A stretch of 64,000 nucleotides of DNA from contig CM073193.1 of the NCBI GenBank assembly GCA_037042915.1, positions 3,162,001-3,226,000 of the forward strand. The letters are read 5' to 3'. Both the position numbers and the translations under genes were made by a program. Positions 1 to 11,599 of this stretch are shown here, piece after piece. The stretch's first letter is position 1. Every line of letters begins with the position of its first letter. Below the pieces are notes generated by a model. The model was not told where the DNA came from and ran no database searches. It saw nothing but the letters and a program-made list of their open reading frames with translations. Origin of the DNA: Auricularia sp. M13 (lineage: Eukaryota > Basidiomycota > Agaricomycetes > Auriculariales > Auriculariaceae).

Positions 1-346
1 TGCCCTTGGGGATGCTGAAATCAAAGACTAGGTTGGAACACGATTCGGCGTCCTTCTTTTTATTGTTGTCCCAGCACTAGACAGGTGTTGACTTGTCAGG
101 AGCGGTTCTGCGGCGATCAGAAATACGTACTACTCGAAACCAAACACCCTTATTAGCCGGATTAACCTTGCCTTTGCAAAGGCGAGGCACAGTCATGTAC
201 TGCCCACATTCTCCACAGAACTGAGGGTTGACGAGCGCTAGCTGTGGGCGTCCAGCCCCTAACTGTGGGGGTGAACCCTGTGGAGGCATGACAAGGGCAA
301 CACAATTTTCACAACATGACCAAACTCTGTCTCTGATCCTCCACAC
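1..346 (-). CDS. GRF-like zinc-ribbon protein, 3' end off the window
   Basis: Two exons are visible: 346..134 and 76..1. The join falls inside a zinc-ribbon-like stretch. A CGEC pair and a later CKGK/NPANKG segment are followed by GVWFR, then a Cys-Trp brought in by the second exon, which resembles the C-x2-C...G-x-(W/F)-F-x-x-C layout of GRF-type fingers. The intron (GTAGTA...CTAG) keeps phase. The start may be the ATG at 346 or the internal one at 289, which begins MPPQGSPP and looks more like a real N-terminus. The reading frame is open to position 1, so the C-terminus lies outside the window. The function is unknown; the family call rests on cysteine spacing only. Confidence 0.45.
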
Positions 347-1175
347 GCGCGCAGGATGTAGGGAAATGTAATCATATATGCGTGTTGAAGTTGCATGACT
401 GCGGTGTTAACGGACAATGTCCGCATACTCCGCCGCTCATATGTATGTCTATTTGTAGATCAGTAGCTCACAGGAATAAGGCAATGACTGCGTAATCTGC
501 AGCATGTGACCACAGCGGTTGCATCTTTGCAATGTAGCAATTACTTGATAAACTGTGCGTTACTCTGGGAAAGATTCATTTATTGATTCACTGGAGAGTC
601 GCGGATTTGAAGGCAATGTGTACAGCAGTGCTATGCCAAGTACTGGATGGATTACCATCCAAGCAATGCACTGAATATACCTCAATCGGTGCATATATCA
701 TGGGCCCAATGGTGCGATGGAAATGACAAGCCGATGGGCGGGAAATCTACTGCTTGCGGACGCCTCCCGAGGAAGCACTGCGCCGTATAAGTACAACCTG
801 CGCGCCGTTGACAGCGCAATAAACGCGGCTGGCAATGAGAATCTGTGTGCACCAGGAGGCAATGGCCGGGGTCATCGTTTGCAACATACGCAGGCATCTC
901 ACATAATACGTGCGGTTGTACACGTGTCCATGGACATGTCCATGGACATCCTGCCCGTACGCCGGATGTTCTCCGAGACGTGATCCCGGGATAGTCCGAA
1001 TTCTCTTGATAAGATGTTGTGCCTGTCGATCCAGTAAGCGTCTAGAAAAGCGTGATGTCATTTTGCCATGTTTGTGAGTTTTGAGCTCCGAGACACTGTC
1101 TATTAGCGTGACACCTGCTGAATTTATGGTTGCGGAAGCTATCCCAGCTCAGACCTCGACTTATCACTCTGAGTC
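347..1175. other. Intergenic stretch, no gene recognised
   Basis: No open frame here has splice signals or family resemblance that I trust. The only structure is a 12-bp tandem duplication at 926..949 whose unit carries the palindrome GTCCATGGAC. Confidence 0.5.
926..949. repeat. 12-bp perfect tandem duplication with palindromic core
   Basis: The unit GTCCATGGACAT occurs twice in direct succession (926..937 and 938..949). Its first ten bases are their own reverse complement. No surrounding gene is recognised, so it is noted only as a small repeat. Confidence 0.8.
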
Positions 1176-1502
1176 ATGCCCCCCAAACGCAAGGCTGAGT
1201 TGAGCTCAGAAGCACGCAAGAAGGCCAAGTCAGAAATGAGCTCAGAGGTTCGGCATTCTCTTGCTGCTGTGGTGTTGCCACAATGCTGATGCACATTGCA
1301 CGGCGAGCAGGCATGGGCGGTCTTCTTGCGCGGAGTCAAGTCAGTCAACGTCGGCAGTGGCAATTGTATCGCCATGGGCAAGCTGCGTGCTTGTCTTGAG
1401 GCGGCCGGCCATGCACCCGTGCAGACCGTGGTGCAGAGTGGGAGCATTGTCTTGCGGATTGGAGCAGGTTGCACTTCTTCACGTTGTCTACCCGGTTATT
1501 GA
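1176..1502 (+). pseudogene. Truncated DUF1697 gene copy
   Basis: The ATG at 1176 opens a Lys/Ser-rich start (MPPKRKAEL). After a possible small intron ending near 1308, the frame reads AVFLRGV, NVGSGN, MGKLRACLEAAG and VQTVVQSGSIVLR, which match the N-terminal half of DUF1697 proteins (usual form LRGINVGG...IQSGN). A six-base near-duplication splits RGV from NVG. The frame ends at 1502 about 20 codons after the QSG motif, and the C-terminal half of the family is missing downstream. A second damaged copy lies at 4811..5214. I read this as a decayed duplicate, though transcription of a short product cannot be excluded. Confidence 0.6.
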
Positions 1503-1892
1503 GTTAGGTAGCTTACCTGCCGTCGGTGTATTGTGTCAACCGAAGATGGTATGCAACAAAGGTTGGACCAAGTGACAAGGCCGTGGGATTATGTATCGAG
1601 TGTGCGGGGAACAGTGACAGAAGCAGGATGGATACAGACACGAAGTGCAGAGGGAATCGACGATACAGAAACATGAACCGAGACGGCAGTAACGAGCCGA
1701 TATATAAACCTATTGAACGAAAGAAAAATCTTGTGCACTCTCGTGATGTGCAGCAGCGCCTATGCTGACGTCCCGAGCCTGCGCGGGGGTTGCAACGGAA
1801 TGAAGAATATCGTGTTCGCAGTCAAAGTCGTCGATAGACTCAGTGCGCGACCCGACACTATATCCCAGAGATGGTGTTAGAAGAACACCGTC
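1503..1892. other. Intergenic, holds an orphan TATA-like box
   Basis: No gene is seen. TATATAAA at 1701..1708 is a strong TATA-like box on the plus strand, but no convincing start codon with a gene follows it. The right edge is the 3' side of the minus-strand gene ending at 1893. Confidence 0.4.
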
Positions 1893-4558
1893 CTAAGGGA
1901 GTGTGTCTTGTCCCTCGTCATCGGCTGCGTACCGCGAGGCAAGAAGCATAACCGAAAGGAGGAACACCGTCCCCAGATCGCTATTGCTAGCTGGACCCAA
2001 ACGGCCTCCTCGCTGACCGTTGGCAGACCGCTTGTCAGAATTGATGTTCACGCCGCTGGCGGCACCAACACCAGAACAAGTGCCAGTATCACCGCCACCT
2101 CTATCAAGCGTAGAACCCATACGCCCACCATTGCCGCCATCATCCCCAGTGCGGTGAGAGCCAGCGTCGCCATAGGAGCCCGCATCGCCCCCATGAGAGC
2201 CAGCATCGCTACCACGAGAGCCAGCATCTCCGCCACGAGAGCCTGCATCGCCGCCGCGAGGGCCAGCATCGCTGCCACGAGAGCCTGCATCGCCGCCGCC
2301 GCCTTGAACAGCGTCAAAGTCCATGTTCCCTCCATTGGCGCCGTCCTGCGGTTGCATGCTGGTGTGCGGAGGAAGCCCATCAATGAGAATACGGAGGTCT
2401 GCATTGCTGAGCGAATCGAAGCACAGCACACCCAGGCTTCTGTGGTATTGTAGGAGCCTGGAGATGGTCGTTGCATCGTGTGCGGTAGGCGGGGGCCAAT
2501 CTACGCCTTCGGGCCAGTAAGAAGAAGCAGCTGTAGGACGCAGTTGGCGTATGACAGGCACAGTATTCAGAACTGTTCTGGGGCGTCCGAGAGAAATAGG
2601 CTTGGCGCTTGCGGGTGGCTGAGTGGGACAGTCGACATTCGGCGGCCCGTTGGTAGAACCGCAGACAGGCATGGCAGGCGCCGAGGACAGTTGGTTCGCG
2701 GCAACAGAAACACGCGTAGGCGACTGATGAATGGCTGAGCAAATAAGATACTACAATGGCGGATTCACGTACGTGTACTGTTTTCCGACGCTTGTCATTG
2801 CGCGGGGCCCCGAAGAAAACAGGCTTGATGCCAGTGAAGTTCTTGTGGGCACAATTCGATAGTGTGATATCGAAATGTTGGGAATCGGCGAACAAGAGCT
2901 CGTTGTGGAGGTAAACAAAAGTGTAGTATTTGTCGTGGTCTTCTTCAGGCTTGTTCCAGAAAGATGTCGTGAACGTGCAGATGGGCGGAAAAATTGTGTG
3001 TTTGTAGGGTTGATCATGGTGGACTTGCTGCAGAGCTCATGAGTGAAGAAAACAGCGCAATGCAAGGACGTACGGGTAGCAGAAACCAACACTCGCGTAC
3101 ATTGAGGGCTGGTTGGACTGCTAGCAGATTTGTCGGGCCGTTGATGTCCCAGCAGGTGATGCTATTCCAAGCCGTCAAATCATAACGCCCATTTCTTGTG
3201 CTCTCCATCGCAAGTCCGTCCATGATCCATGAATAGATCTACAAACCATTTCATTAGCGGTAAGGTCGCATGCAGAATCCAGCTTACGGGCTGTCCGAGG
3301 CGCAGAGGACAAAGGTGCGCTGCTTGTAGAGCCGGCTTGGTCAGCGTAATGGGACACAGCGCGTCCCGACGCTTGGTCGCATCAGTTCCCGCCCTGGACC
3401 TCTTCTTTGAGCCACTTGATGCGTTGGACTTGGCGTCAGACAGTTCCGTGGGTTGTCCTCTCTCCGAACACGACAGTGCCTGCGAGCTAGTCGATGCATT
3501 GCAATTGGCATCAGCATCAGCCTTTCTTGTAGGGTCCTTTGGTTCCTTATTGCCTCTCTCGGCGCGCGACAGTGCCCACAGGAATGAGTACACCGACGAT
3601 GAGTCAACGTCTATACGGTAGATTTAGCACGTGTGCAGTCTTCGAATAGCAGCTCACCTGAGGCGCGGACGATGTAAATCAACTGGCGCTTGTCGATATT
3701 GTACTCGATTTTGGAACCAACGACGCCGAATGGCCGTACGAGCAAGTCACACGCATGTACCAAAAATGCGTGCCGGATCGGGAAGAGCTCTTGGCCACCC
3801 AACACAACCCATTCCCTGCTCGCTGCGCCAGGAAGGGCTTGGATGGGCAATTGGGCGCAATCGATGTGCGTGACCGCCTCGCACAGATCTTGCGGGATTA
3901 GGAGCAGTGGGAAATCCCTGCGGGAACCATCGCTCTCTTCCACGGCGAGAGAGACCTGCCAGACTCCAAGACTGGTCGAGATGCGTTCCAGCGCGGCATT
4001 CTCTGCCGGGGTGTCACTCGCGCCGTCCACTGTCTGGGCGCCACTCGCGGCTCTCTCTTTCCCGGCGCAGACGTTCTTCGTTAAACAGTCGAGAGCGCGC
4101 GTCTGTAGAAAATCTGCGAGATCAGAGGGCGCGGACTGCTCGTTCGCTTCTGCGACTTGACGCGCAATATGCTCCGAGACTTGCTGCCAGGCACCCCACA
4201 TTCGCTGATAGATGCCTTGGGCGGTCTCTGCTAAGCACGGTGGTGCATTGTTGACAGCTGGGGACAGTGGCGGTTTGCTGGCGGCGTATTCAGATGCGAT
4301 GCCAACCTGCGTTGAGCTTGAGGGTGACGGTCGAGTTTGCCAGACTTGCTCGGTTTCGTTCTGAGATCTAGATGGTTAGCGGGGAAAGGCGCATGGTAGG
4401 ATGGATGAACTGACGCTTGTGCCGCGGAATTGCCATAACTCTTGAAAAGGCGAAGCTATCTGGGGGACAGTGGGCTGCGTCGTTCGCCCCTTCTTTGGCT
4501 TTGCAGATTTCGGCTGTGCCAATTTCTTCTTGGGCGTCACGGGTTTCGTCTTTGGCAT
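1893..4558 (-). CDS. Lineage-specific protein with Gly/Asp/Ser repeat tail
   Basis: Six exons: 4558..4415, 4360..3658, 3610..3288, 3238..3101, 3027..2773, 2723..1893 (797 aa). The N-terminus is Lys/Pro-rich and basic. A soluble middle region of about 240 residues lies in exon 2. Exon 5 has an aromatic-rich segment (FWNKPEED, YYTFVYLHNE). The C-terminal exon carries repeats of the type GGDAGSRG/SDAGSHG (about 2150..2310) and ends with a hydrophobic stretch (VFLLSVMLLA) before an acidic tail, perhaps a membrane or GPI-like end. All introns are GT-AG and 48-73 nt. I recognise no family. It is flanked on both sides by broken DUF1697 copies, so the neighbourhood has been rearranged. Confidence 0.6.
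2150..2310 (-). repeat. In-frame 21-27 bp coding repeats (Gly-Asp-Ala-Gly-Ser-Arg/His)
   Basis: The coding strand repeats a seven-to-nine-codon unit around G-D-A-G-S-(R/H/P/Y)-G about nine times with few substitutions. The repeats lie inside the last exon of the 1893..4558 gene and also create a long open antisense frame, which I do not count as a gene. Confidence 0.75.
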
Positions 4559-4810
4559 CGTAACGATGAATTAACGAGAGACTAGCGAGCTGGGGAGTGA
4601 CGAGGTCTATGTATATAGAGCCATACCATCGGACTTGCGAGACATTGAAGTACAAGCCGGCGCGGTGATCGATGCCTGCGGATAAGTACACTCCAGCTCC
4701 ATTCCGCGTGCTTGAAACCATCGAACGTGCAAGGATGGAGAACCCGCTGCTTGCGGGTTGGTCGGATGCTCACCTAGAGGGCTCAGGACAGTCGTCCGAA
4801 CCAGACTCTT

Positions 4811-5214
4811 CCTGCACGGAGTGAACGTCGGCAGTGGCAACCGCAAGGCAGCCGCTGATCCCCATGGACAAGCTGCGAGCCTGTCTCGAGGCGGCCGGCT
4901 ATGAATCCGTACAGACCGTCGTGCAGAGTGGACAGTGTCCTGAGTTCAGTCGCTGAAGCACTCCAGCTAGCCTTTTGGGCTCACACGAACTTTTAGCCAT
5001 CCTCAAACACGATCCTTACGGAACCATAGTGGACAACCGGACAAAATGCCTTGTCCATTTGTTCGCCACATGTCCGAGCGACGACGACAAGGATGATGTA
5101 CAGAAGGGCCTTTCGTGGATGACGCCGAAAATCGGGACTGTGTTCTTTTCATCCGCCGCGATCAAGTTCGACAAAGTCCTACTCGAGAATGCTACAGCTC
5201 GCAACTGGCCATGA
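4811..5214 (+). pseudogene. Frameshifted DUF1697 gene copy
   Basis: Pieces of one DUF1697 protein appear in different frames: FLHGVNVGSGN near 4810, then PMDKLRACLEAAG and VQTVVQSG near 4860-4935, then a C-terminal half SHELLAILKHDPYG, CLVHLFATCPSD and the family-ending ATARNWP up to 5214. About 13-15 extra bases after GSGN and a lost segment after QSG break the frame, and no splice sites repair it. The DNA from about 4822 to 4932 is strongly similar to 1340..1440, so this copy and the 1176 copy share a recent duplication. The final TVTKL-type end is also missing. Confidence 0.7.
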
Positions 5215-5307
5215 TTTCTGCGGTCGTGAAGTTAATGTGAGGACGAGTACGAAATGTGTAGGATATCATTATCTAGGCTGTACGATACTGGGTCCTGGCG
5301 CGGGGTA

Positions 5308-6771
5308 TTATATGGTTTTTGCGAGATTGTATATGAGAGCGACGAAGACGAGGCGGACCCATTCTAACCAATGCCTCATAAATGCTTTCGTACCGTGAAT
5401 CACACCCCATACCCCACCGAATTCCCAATCGAAGGCGATGTCCGTCGCAGGGCGAAGGAGTTGCCAGCGAGGTAGGTTATTCGTCAATTCGTTGAATATC
5501 CGGACGCACTCCGTGGCAGTGGGGCGCTTCTCTGGGTCAGAGTCGGTCATGGCGTCTACAAGCGGTGTCAAGCACGGTGCAGACTGAGGTATGGTATTAG
5601 CGAGCTCGATGCGCCTCTTCGAACGAACTCACGTTTACGAGCAGTCTCAATAACAGTATACCGAGTTGAAAGACGTCGGCCTTGAAAGCATCATAGGGTC
5701 TTGTACGCTCGGGAGTGCCTATGGGCAGCTGGCCACCCGCCTGCGCCTGCAGCATCAATCTGAGAACTTCATCCCGAGTGAGATTTCGGCCCTCGAAGCA
5801 CTCAGGAGGAACGCAAACGCCAGCCCTGAACTGAACCATTCGAGATTCGGTCGGATGCTTGAAATGGGTTGCGAGTCCAAGGTCGATAACCCTGTACTGT
5901 ACCGAAACGGCGATGCGATCGTGCTGAGGGCGTTCCTCGGAAACGTCAATTTGCGACACGGCGGAACGCAACGGCCGTACGCCCGAAGGCCACATTGCAG
6001 ATGTCTCCATTCCGACATTTCCTATGTGCATGTCCCTGAAAAATTGTGGTGAGATAGTGTCAATCCCGGGAGTAAACAACTCACCGATGTGCGACGTTGT
6101 TCTCATGGAGGAATTCCATGCCCTGCAATGTGTTGTTCAACTTCGGGATGGAAGTTCGCACATGACAAACCTCAAGCAGCTGTTTCGCCAGCGATAGCAG
6201 CTCAACGGCAAGTCGAAAGGGCGACATACGCAGATTACGGAGGAAAGGGAAGACCATAAAAGTGTGCCGCGCGGTGTTCGTCTTCTCGACAAATGTTTCG
6301 AGTAGAGGCGCACAGCGATTTCGCGGGTCTGAGCGTTGGGGCTCAGAGGATAAGAACTGGTTGATAGCAACTTCATCCTCGAGGGGCGCATCCGGTAGGG
6401 AGGATAAGCACTTGATGAATACTGCAGAGCCGTCAGCTATGCGAGTGGCTTCGACGCCAGCGTAGGCCATGGCGGGGTCCGCCTGTCACAAAGCATGTCA
6501 GTTTGGCCGTCTCTAGCTAGTGTAGGCAGGTGGAGCGCACTACTCGCGCCGTTATGGCTTCAATGGCGTGCCAAGGTGGGCGTAACGGCACACCAGCCTG
6601 CCAATCCTGGATCCATTTGCTGAGCGTTCCGGGCTGGTATCGCGGGCGCAGACGATAGCCGCGTTTCTCGAAGAACTCGTAGTGTTCGTACCAGAACACC
6701 TCGTAGGGTCTGAAGCCAAAGTCTGGGTCGGTGAATGCAAGCTCAGGGGAGTGTGGCGAGGAAGCAGTCAT
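5308..6771 (-). CDS. Atypical protein kinase-like protein
   Basis: Five exons: 6771..6544, 6482..6171, 6122..6085, 6035..5633, 5583..5308 (418 aa). A kinase fold is readable: AVFIK near residue 100 supplies the ATP-binding lysine, HRDMHIGN near 192-199 is the catalytic loop with His where a Lys is usual, VIDLGLA near 242-248 replaces DFG with DLG, and CVPPE stands for APE. The C-lobe ends with PEKRPTATE. A glycine-rich loop is not obvious. The N-terminal 75 residues (FWYEHYEFFEKRGYRLRPRY) precede the kinase part, an arrangement I associate with fungal-specific kinase-like families. The tail is hydrophobic. The substrate is unknown, and activity may be weak given the altered motifs. Confidence 0.72.
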
Positions 6772-6958
6772 GAGGAAGAATGTCCGGAAGAAGAAAGATT
6801 TTCAAACCACGTGGCCGAAGCGAGGATTTAGACTTTGTGGCGACTTCGGGAGACAACAATCCCACACAAGTATAGAACAGAGATACAAACGCAGTTGATT
6901 GCATGAACATCGTGAGCTCAGTCTGACCAGTAGGAAACAAGAATGTACAGTAATCTAT

Positions 6959-9900
6959 TTACTCATCATGAACAAAGATTTCGTCAACACCCTTCCACTT
7001 GTCCTTGCCACCCGACTTGGCGATACGCTCGCGCTCGACCCAGTATTCGAGCTCCTCGCCTACCCGCATAGGCAGCCACACACGCTCTCCAGTGTCTGGA
7101 TCCGTCTTCGGCTCGAACCACCGCGCTTTGTGTGGTGGGAGCAAACCCGACTCGCGCTTACGCCGCGTCGCACGCTGGAATTCTTCCTGTTTGGATTTGA
7201 GCTCGTTCGCGCGGTCGTAGTCGCCGTTCTCGAAAGCCCGCTGGTCCGGTCGCAGGCGGCAATCGGTTGGGCAGAGCACGGGCTTGAGATCGTCAGGGCA
7301 GTCATTCAGCGTAATCGCGAATGGCGTCAGGTTGAACGGCATCTTCGGTTTGGGGGTGTTGCGCCACAGGAGTATGTACTCCGGGCTCGATGGAGAGGAA
7401 GGATGGTCGAGCGATACGTCGGGAAGGAGGTCGCCCTCCGCCCCGGCTGCACGCGCAACAAGCTGGCTATTCCACCGTCCGGCGATGTCGAGACGAACCT
7501 TGCCCGAGGCGTCCATCACACGGCCAGCAATCTCGAATGCATCCCTGCCGCGCCAACCGCGAGGCTTGAACGTGAGGACGCATTTGTCCCCGGTATGGTG
7601 GTTGGTGACCTGTGACGACGTCAGACGAAACATGGGTTCCGGGGCTTGCACGTACAGTCATCTCGCCGTAATGGTCGATTGTAGGCGACCCCAGAATAAA
7701 GCCAGACACGCAAGTTGTGACCTTCTTCCAGGTGTAGTGCTCGGTCACTTTGCCTGGCGAGTCCCCCTTGCCCTCGTACGTAACGTCGTTCAGCCTGAGC
7801 TCTGCGTGTGCAACGCCAGTCGGCCGAATCTCGAACGACTTGCCCATGAACTTATTCTGGGCGTCGACCTGACATGCAAGCGTCAAAATACTACACGAAT
7901 TGAATGAAGTCCACCGACCTCGCCGTAGTATTTCCATATCGGCGACTCGGCCCAGCACGCAGACATAGGCGGGTGATGGCTGACCTGCTCGCTCACATAC
8001 CGATACCGGCGGTCGAGCCTGCAATACTCGAACGTCTCTCCGAGCATGGGGTTGAACGGCTTTGCAATGCGGCCTATCGTGCTCGAGTAGTTGGACATCG
8101 CAAACGCCGCGACGAACGCGATGCGCTTGAACTGGTCGGGCTCGACGGCCGCCGAGTCGAGGCACTCCGAGAACTCCATGTCCTCCGCCATGCGCTGCAG
8201 CATGCTCGTCGGCTCGTTGAAGTACACCGGGAAGCTGATCTTCGTCAAGTCCTTGCCGATGCTGTTCTTCAGCACGGCCCACAGGCTGACCGCCGGCCGG
8301 TTGTCCATCGAGATGGGCAGCCGGTCGCGCAGGTGCGCGTAGCTCGAGTACATCGAGATGTCGATTGACGGCGGAAGGTCGGTTATCTTCAGCGGTGACT
8401 GGCTCATCGTCGAAGGCACGACGAGCGGGAGCGTATTCGACTCAATGGCGTCAAAGAACTCGTCTTCCTCGTCCGTATCGGCGTCCTCGTCAGCCGTAGG
8501 AGTCGACGCGAACAAACTCGCGGGAGGGACGATGATCTTCGACCCACCGGGACTGCGCGGTTCGCCATCTTGCTCCGGTACTTCGAGGGTATTTGTCTGG
8601 GGCGCGGGGGCAGCAGCTGACAGCAGGAGGGAGGCAGCAGGCGGGGCCTTGTTGTCCGGTAATCCGTCGTAGGAAGGCGATGCAGCAGTAGCAGTAGCGG
8701 CACCAGCGCCTGGCGCCTTCTTGGGCAAGCGGATGGTCGACATCGCACCAGGCTCAGCGTTCGCCCACGCGGACATGGACTGCGACCGCCGTCGACCACG
8801 TGCCCGTCCGCGTTTGCGCAGCTCCTGCTCGAGCTCCTCGCCTTCCTTCGCCGCGACCTGCAAGCTCTCCTCCCAGATGCCAGCCCGTTCGCGTTCCTTC
8901 TCGAGCTTGTCCTTCCACCACTGCTCGCGTTCCGCAGTCATCTGGGTGTACGACTGGAACATCTCCTGCACGGTCGCAAAACTCTCCGTCAGCTCTTTAT
9001 GGAGCTCGTCCTGCTTGCGACTGGACTGCCCCTTGCTCGAGAGCAAAGCAGCAATAAGACCCGCCGTGGCGTCGAGCTGCGTCGCAGTGGCGTTCGCGTG
9101 GACCTGGATAATGTCCGAGTGCGGCGGGACATCGCCCGACTGGCCGGAGCGCGACGAGCTCTCGAACGAGTCCTCGTCCTCGTCATGCGTCTTGTATGCG
9201 TCGCCCGGGCCGGTGTCGTCCTCGTCGGCGAGGCTGCCGAGCGATCGCCGGCTCGACTCCTGCTGGATGTGCGAGTACGGCGCGCTCCGCCGCTTCGCCA
9301 TCGTGCCGTGCGTGCGCAAGCTGGAGCCATCCACGCTTCCCGAGCGGCCGCTGAACGCATCTGTGGAGTCGTTGAGCCCGGGACCGGGGCGCACGGGCGA
9401 TGCATCGCGCCGGCTCCATTCGATGCTCGAGTTGAGCGCATTCGTCCAGCGCGTGAGCTCGACGTAGTGGTTCGCCTTAAGGAACCACTTCTGCACGCCG
9501 CCGCCGTTGGCGCCTGAGGTCGACGAGGGGCCAGGCTGTCCGGACAGGTGCGAATGCACTTCGAAGCGAAGCTTGTCCGCCGCGGAAGACGTCTTGACGC
9601 TGGCTGACTTCATGGAGATCGAACCACGCGACGCGATTCCCTCGTCTGACTGGTTGCGGTAGTCTGCACGTCAGGGTCAGCGGGGCTGGCATGCATCCGG
9701 GCAAGGGTCTTACAGCTGAGGACGCCGTCCTTCAGGACGAACCACCGCGGGCTGTAGCCCTTCGCGACATTGGCATACTTGTTCAGATAGCCCTTCAGGA
9801 CGCCGGGCTCTCCAACAGGTTGCGGCTCAATGAGGGCAGCGTTACGGTTTGTGTCTGTCGCATCAAACACGAGTTGGTCAGCGTGCGCACGAAAGCTGAA

Positions 9901-10901
9901 GTTTGGCGTACATTGTCGCAAGAAGACCTTGACGCGGTCGTCCTTGCCAGCTACATCGTTAATACTGCGCCCCTTGCGGTCTCGACAAAAGACATCGGCG
10001 CCTGCACGGATGGCCAACTCGACCAAGCGCAAATCCTTTCTGCGCGCGGCCTCGTGCAGCAGCGTGGTGCCGTTCGTCTGCTCCTGCTGGGACAGATTGA
10101 GTATTCGTGCGCGCGGGCTCTCGAGGATGGAGATGAGCTCTGGCGGGGGCGGCGAGGTGGGCGGGGAGAGCACGTAGGTGTGCAGTAACGACAGATAGCG
10201 CGCATCAAGCACGGCCCGAGAGACTGCAGCATGGGGGTCAGTCAGGGCATCAGGCAAGGACGGGGGCCGCGCACGCACGTTGGATGGCGGCGACTGTGTC
10301 CTTTCCGCGGGCGACCTCCTTGCAGGTCTTGCCCTGGGCGTCGCGCAGGGTGTCGTCGATGCCGGGCTGCTCGAGCAGCAGCGCGACGATGTCATCCCGG
10401 GCGAGCGATGCGGCCAGGTGCAGCGGCGTTGTGCCCGAGCGCGGCGGATGGACGCCGTTGGGGTTGATGACACGGTTGGCGAGAAGCAGCTTGACGGTGT
10501 CGTCTGCGGCGGGCGTGATGAGATGGGCAGAGGCAGCGCCGTTGTACGTACAGGAAGCGCATCTTATCGCAAGATGGAGCGTCGACGCGGCGAGATCGAT
10601 GGCGTCGTCGCCCGCGGCCTGGCTGCGCTCGCTGAGGTCGATGAGGAACGGGTGGATCACGCTGGGGTCGCCTGTGCCGCCGGTTGTGCGTGAGACTCGG
10701 CGGCGGCGACTGCGAGAGACACTGGCACGCACCACTGCGCAGGGCGCGCAAGAGCTTGCTCTGGTACACGGCCTCCGTGGCTGCGAGCGCGGGTCACCGT
10801 CAGCATTGCAGGACGGGCTGGAGCGAGGCGACGCTGGGGGGCGCTGGACACGTACACGAGTCTGGGGTGTGTGCGCCCGAGCGCACGCTGGGTGTCGCCA
10901 T
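6959..10901 (-). CDS. OSH1: Oxysterol-binding protein, ankyrin-PH-ORD type (Osh1-like)
   Basis: Eight exons: 10901..10856, 10780..10733, 10671..10552, 10503..10279, 10223..9714, 9663..7919, 7868..7656, 7609..6959 (1185 aa). Order of parts: ankyrin repeats (residues about 60-260; TPLHLAASLARDD, TTLLHEAARRKD), PH domain (about 285-390; KGYLNKYANVAKGYSPRWF), a long charged linker, an FFAT-like motif EFFDAIE after an acidic run (near residue 715, nt about 8441-8464), and the ORD with the family signature EQVSHHPP near residue 880. This is a lipid-transfer protein moving sterol or PI4P at ER contact sites; FFAT would bind ER VAP/Scs2 and PH would bind Golgi or vacuole membranes. The start codon is 82 bp from that of SND2 on the other strand. 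Confidence 0.93.
8441..8464 (-). other. FFAT-like VAP-binding motif in the OSBP
   Basis: The peptide EFFDAIES is preceded by an acidic tract (about eight Asp/Glu within twelve residues), the classic two-phenylalanines-in-an-acidic-tract form that docks to MSP domains of ER VAP proteins. It sits between the PH domain and the ORD, where it is found in other long OSBPs. Confidence 0.75.
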
Positions 10902-10983
10902 AGCGCGGGCGGTGGAGTGGGTATGGGCAAGAAGAGGCAGAGCCAACGGCGGACTCCGACTGGGCACACTCTGACGTTGAGCA

Positions 10984-11599
10984 ATGGCAAACGCGTCCGC
11001 AAAGAAGACGGCCGCCCAGAACGAGGCCGCGCTCCGCAGCCTGCGCACGGCCATGCTCGTCGTCTACGCCCTCGCCGTCGTCCTCCGCCTGCTGCTCCGC
11101 CGGACGACAAAGGGCGGCCTCATCCTCGCCGCCAGCACCGGCGGGCCCTCGCTCGCCCTCTACCGCTTCCTCGTCCGCGCCGGCACGCCCAGACGCGACG
11201 CTACGGGCGAGCTCATCTCCCCTGGTGATGACCTCGGCCAGCCCGGCGTGATAGAGTGGGCATACGATGTGCTCTATGTCACTTGGGGCTGCCAGGTCGG
11301 CAGCGCACTGCTCGGCGAGTGGTTCTGGTATCTCTATCTTTCCGTACGTGCGCTACATGAACTCGCAAATATGCTCAGACGACGCGCCCCAGATACCCAT
11401 CTACGCGGTCTACAGAGTTTGGGGCTTCGCAGCGCCCATGCTCGGCATAGGCGGCGGCGGCGGCCGCGGGCCTGCGATACCCGAGCAGGAGGAGCCAGCG
11501 GCTGCTGGCCAACCGTCGAGCAAACGACAGGAAAAGCTCAAGAAACGCGCAGAGCGCGGCGACCCGCGTGTAAAGCAGGTCCAGCGGACGGCAAAATAA
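10984..11599 (+). CDS. SND2: SND2/TMEM208, SRP-independent ER targeting protein
   Basis: Two exons: 10984..11343 and 11393..11599 (188 aa). The protein starts MANASAKKTAAQNE, as TMEM208 proteins do, followed by hydrophobic helices (MLVVYALAVVLRLLL; VLYVTWGCQVGSALLG; FWYLYLSIPIYAVYRVWGF, the last rebuilt across the splice) and a charged tail ending KRQEKLKKRAERG. It belongs to the SND pathway that inserts tail-anchored and other membrane proteins into the ER. The intron is a plain GTACGT...CCCAG. It shares an 82-bp divergent upstream gap with the OSBP gene. Confidence 0.88.

Noticed and set aside
1908-2453. 181-codon plus-strand open frame, Ala/Thr/Arg-rich
   Set aside because: It is the antisense shadow of the Gly-Asp repeat exon; composition follows directly from the repeats and there are no splice or start signals.
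8721-9467. 248-codon plus-strand open frame
   Set aside because: Antisense to the low-complexity linker of the OSBP, whose own frame and domains are certain.
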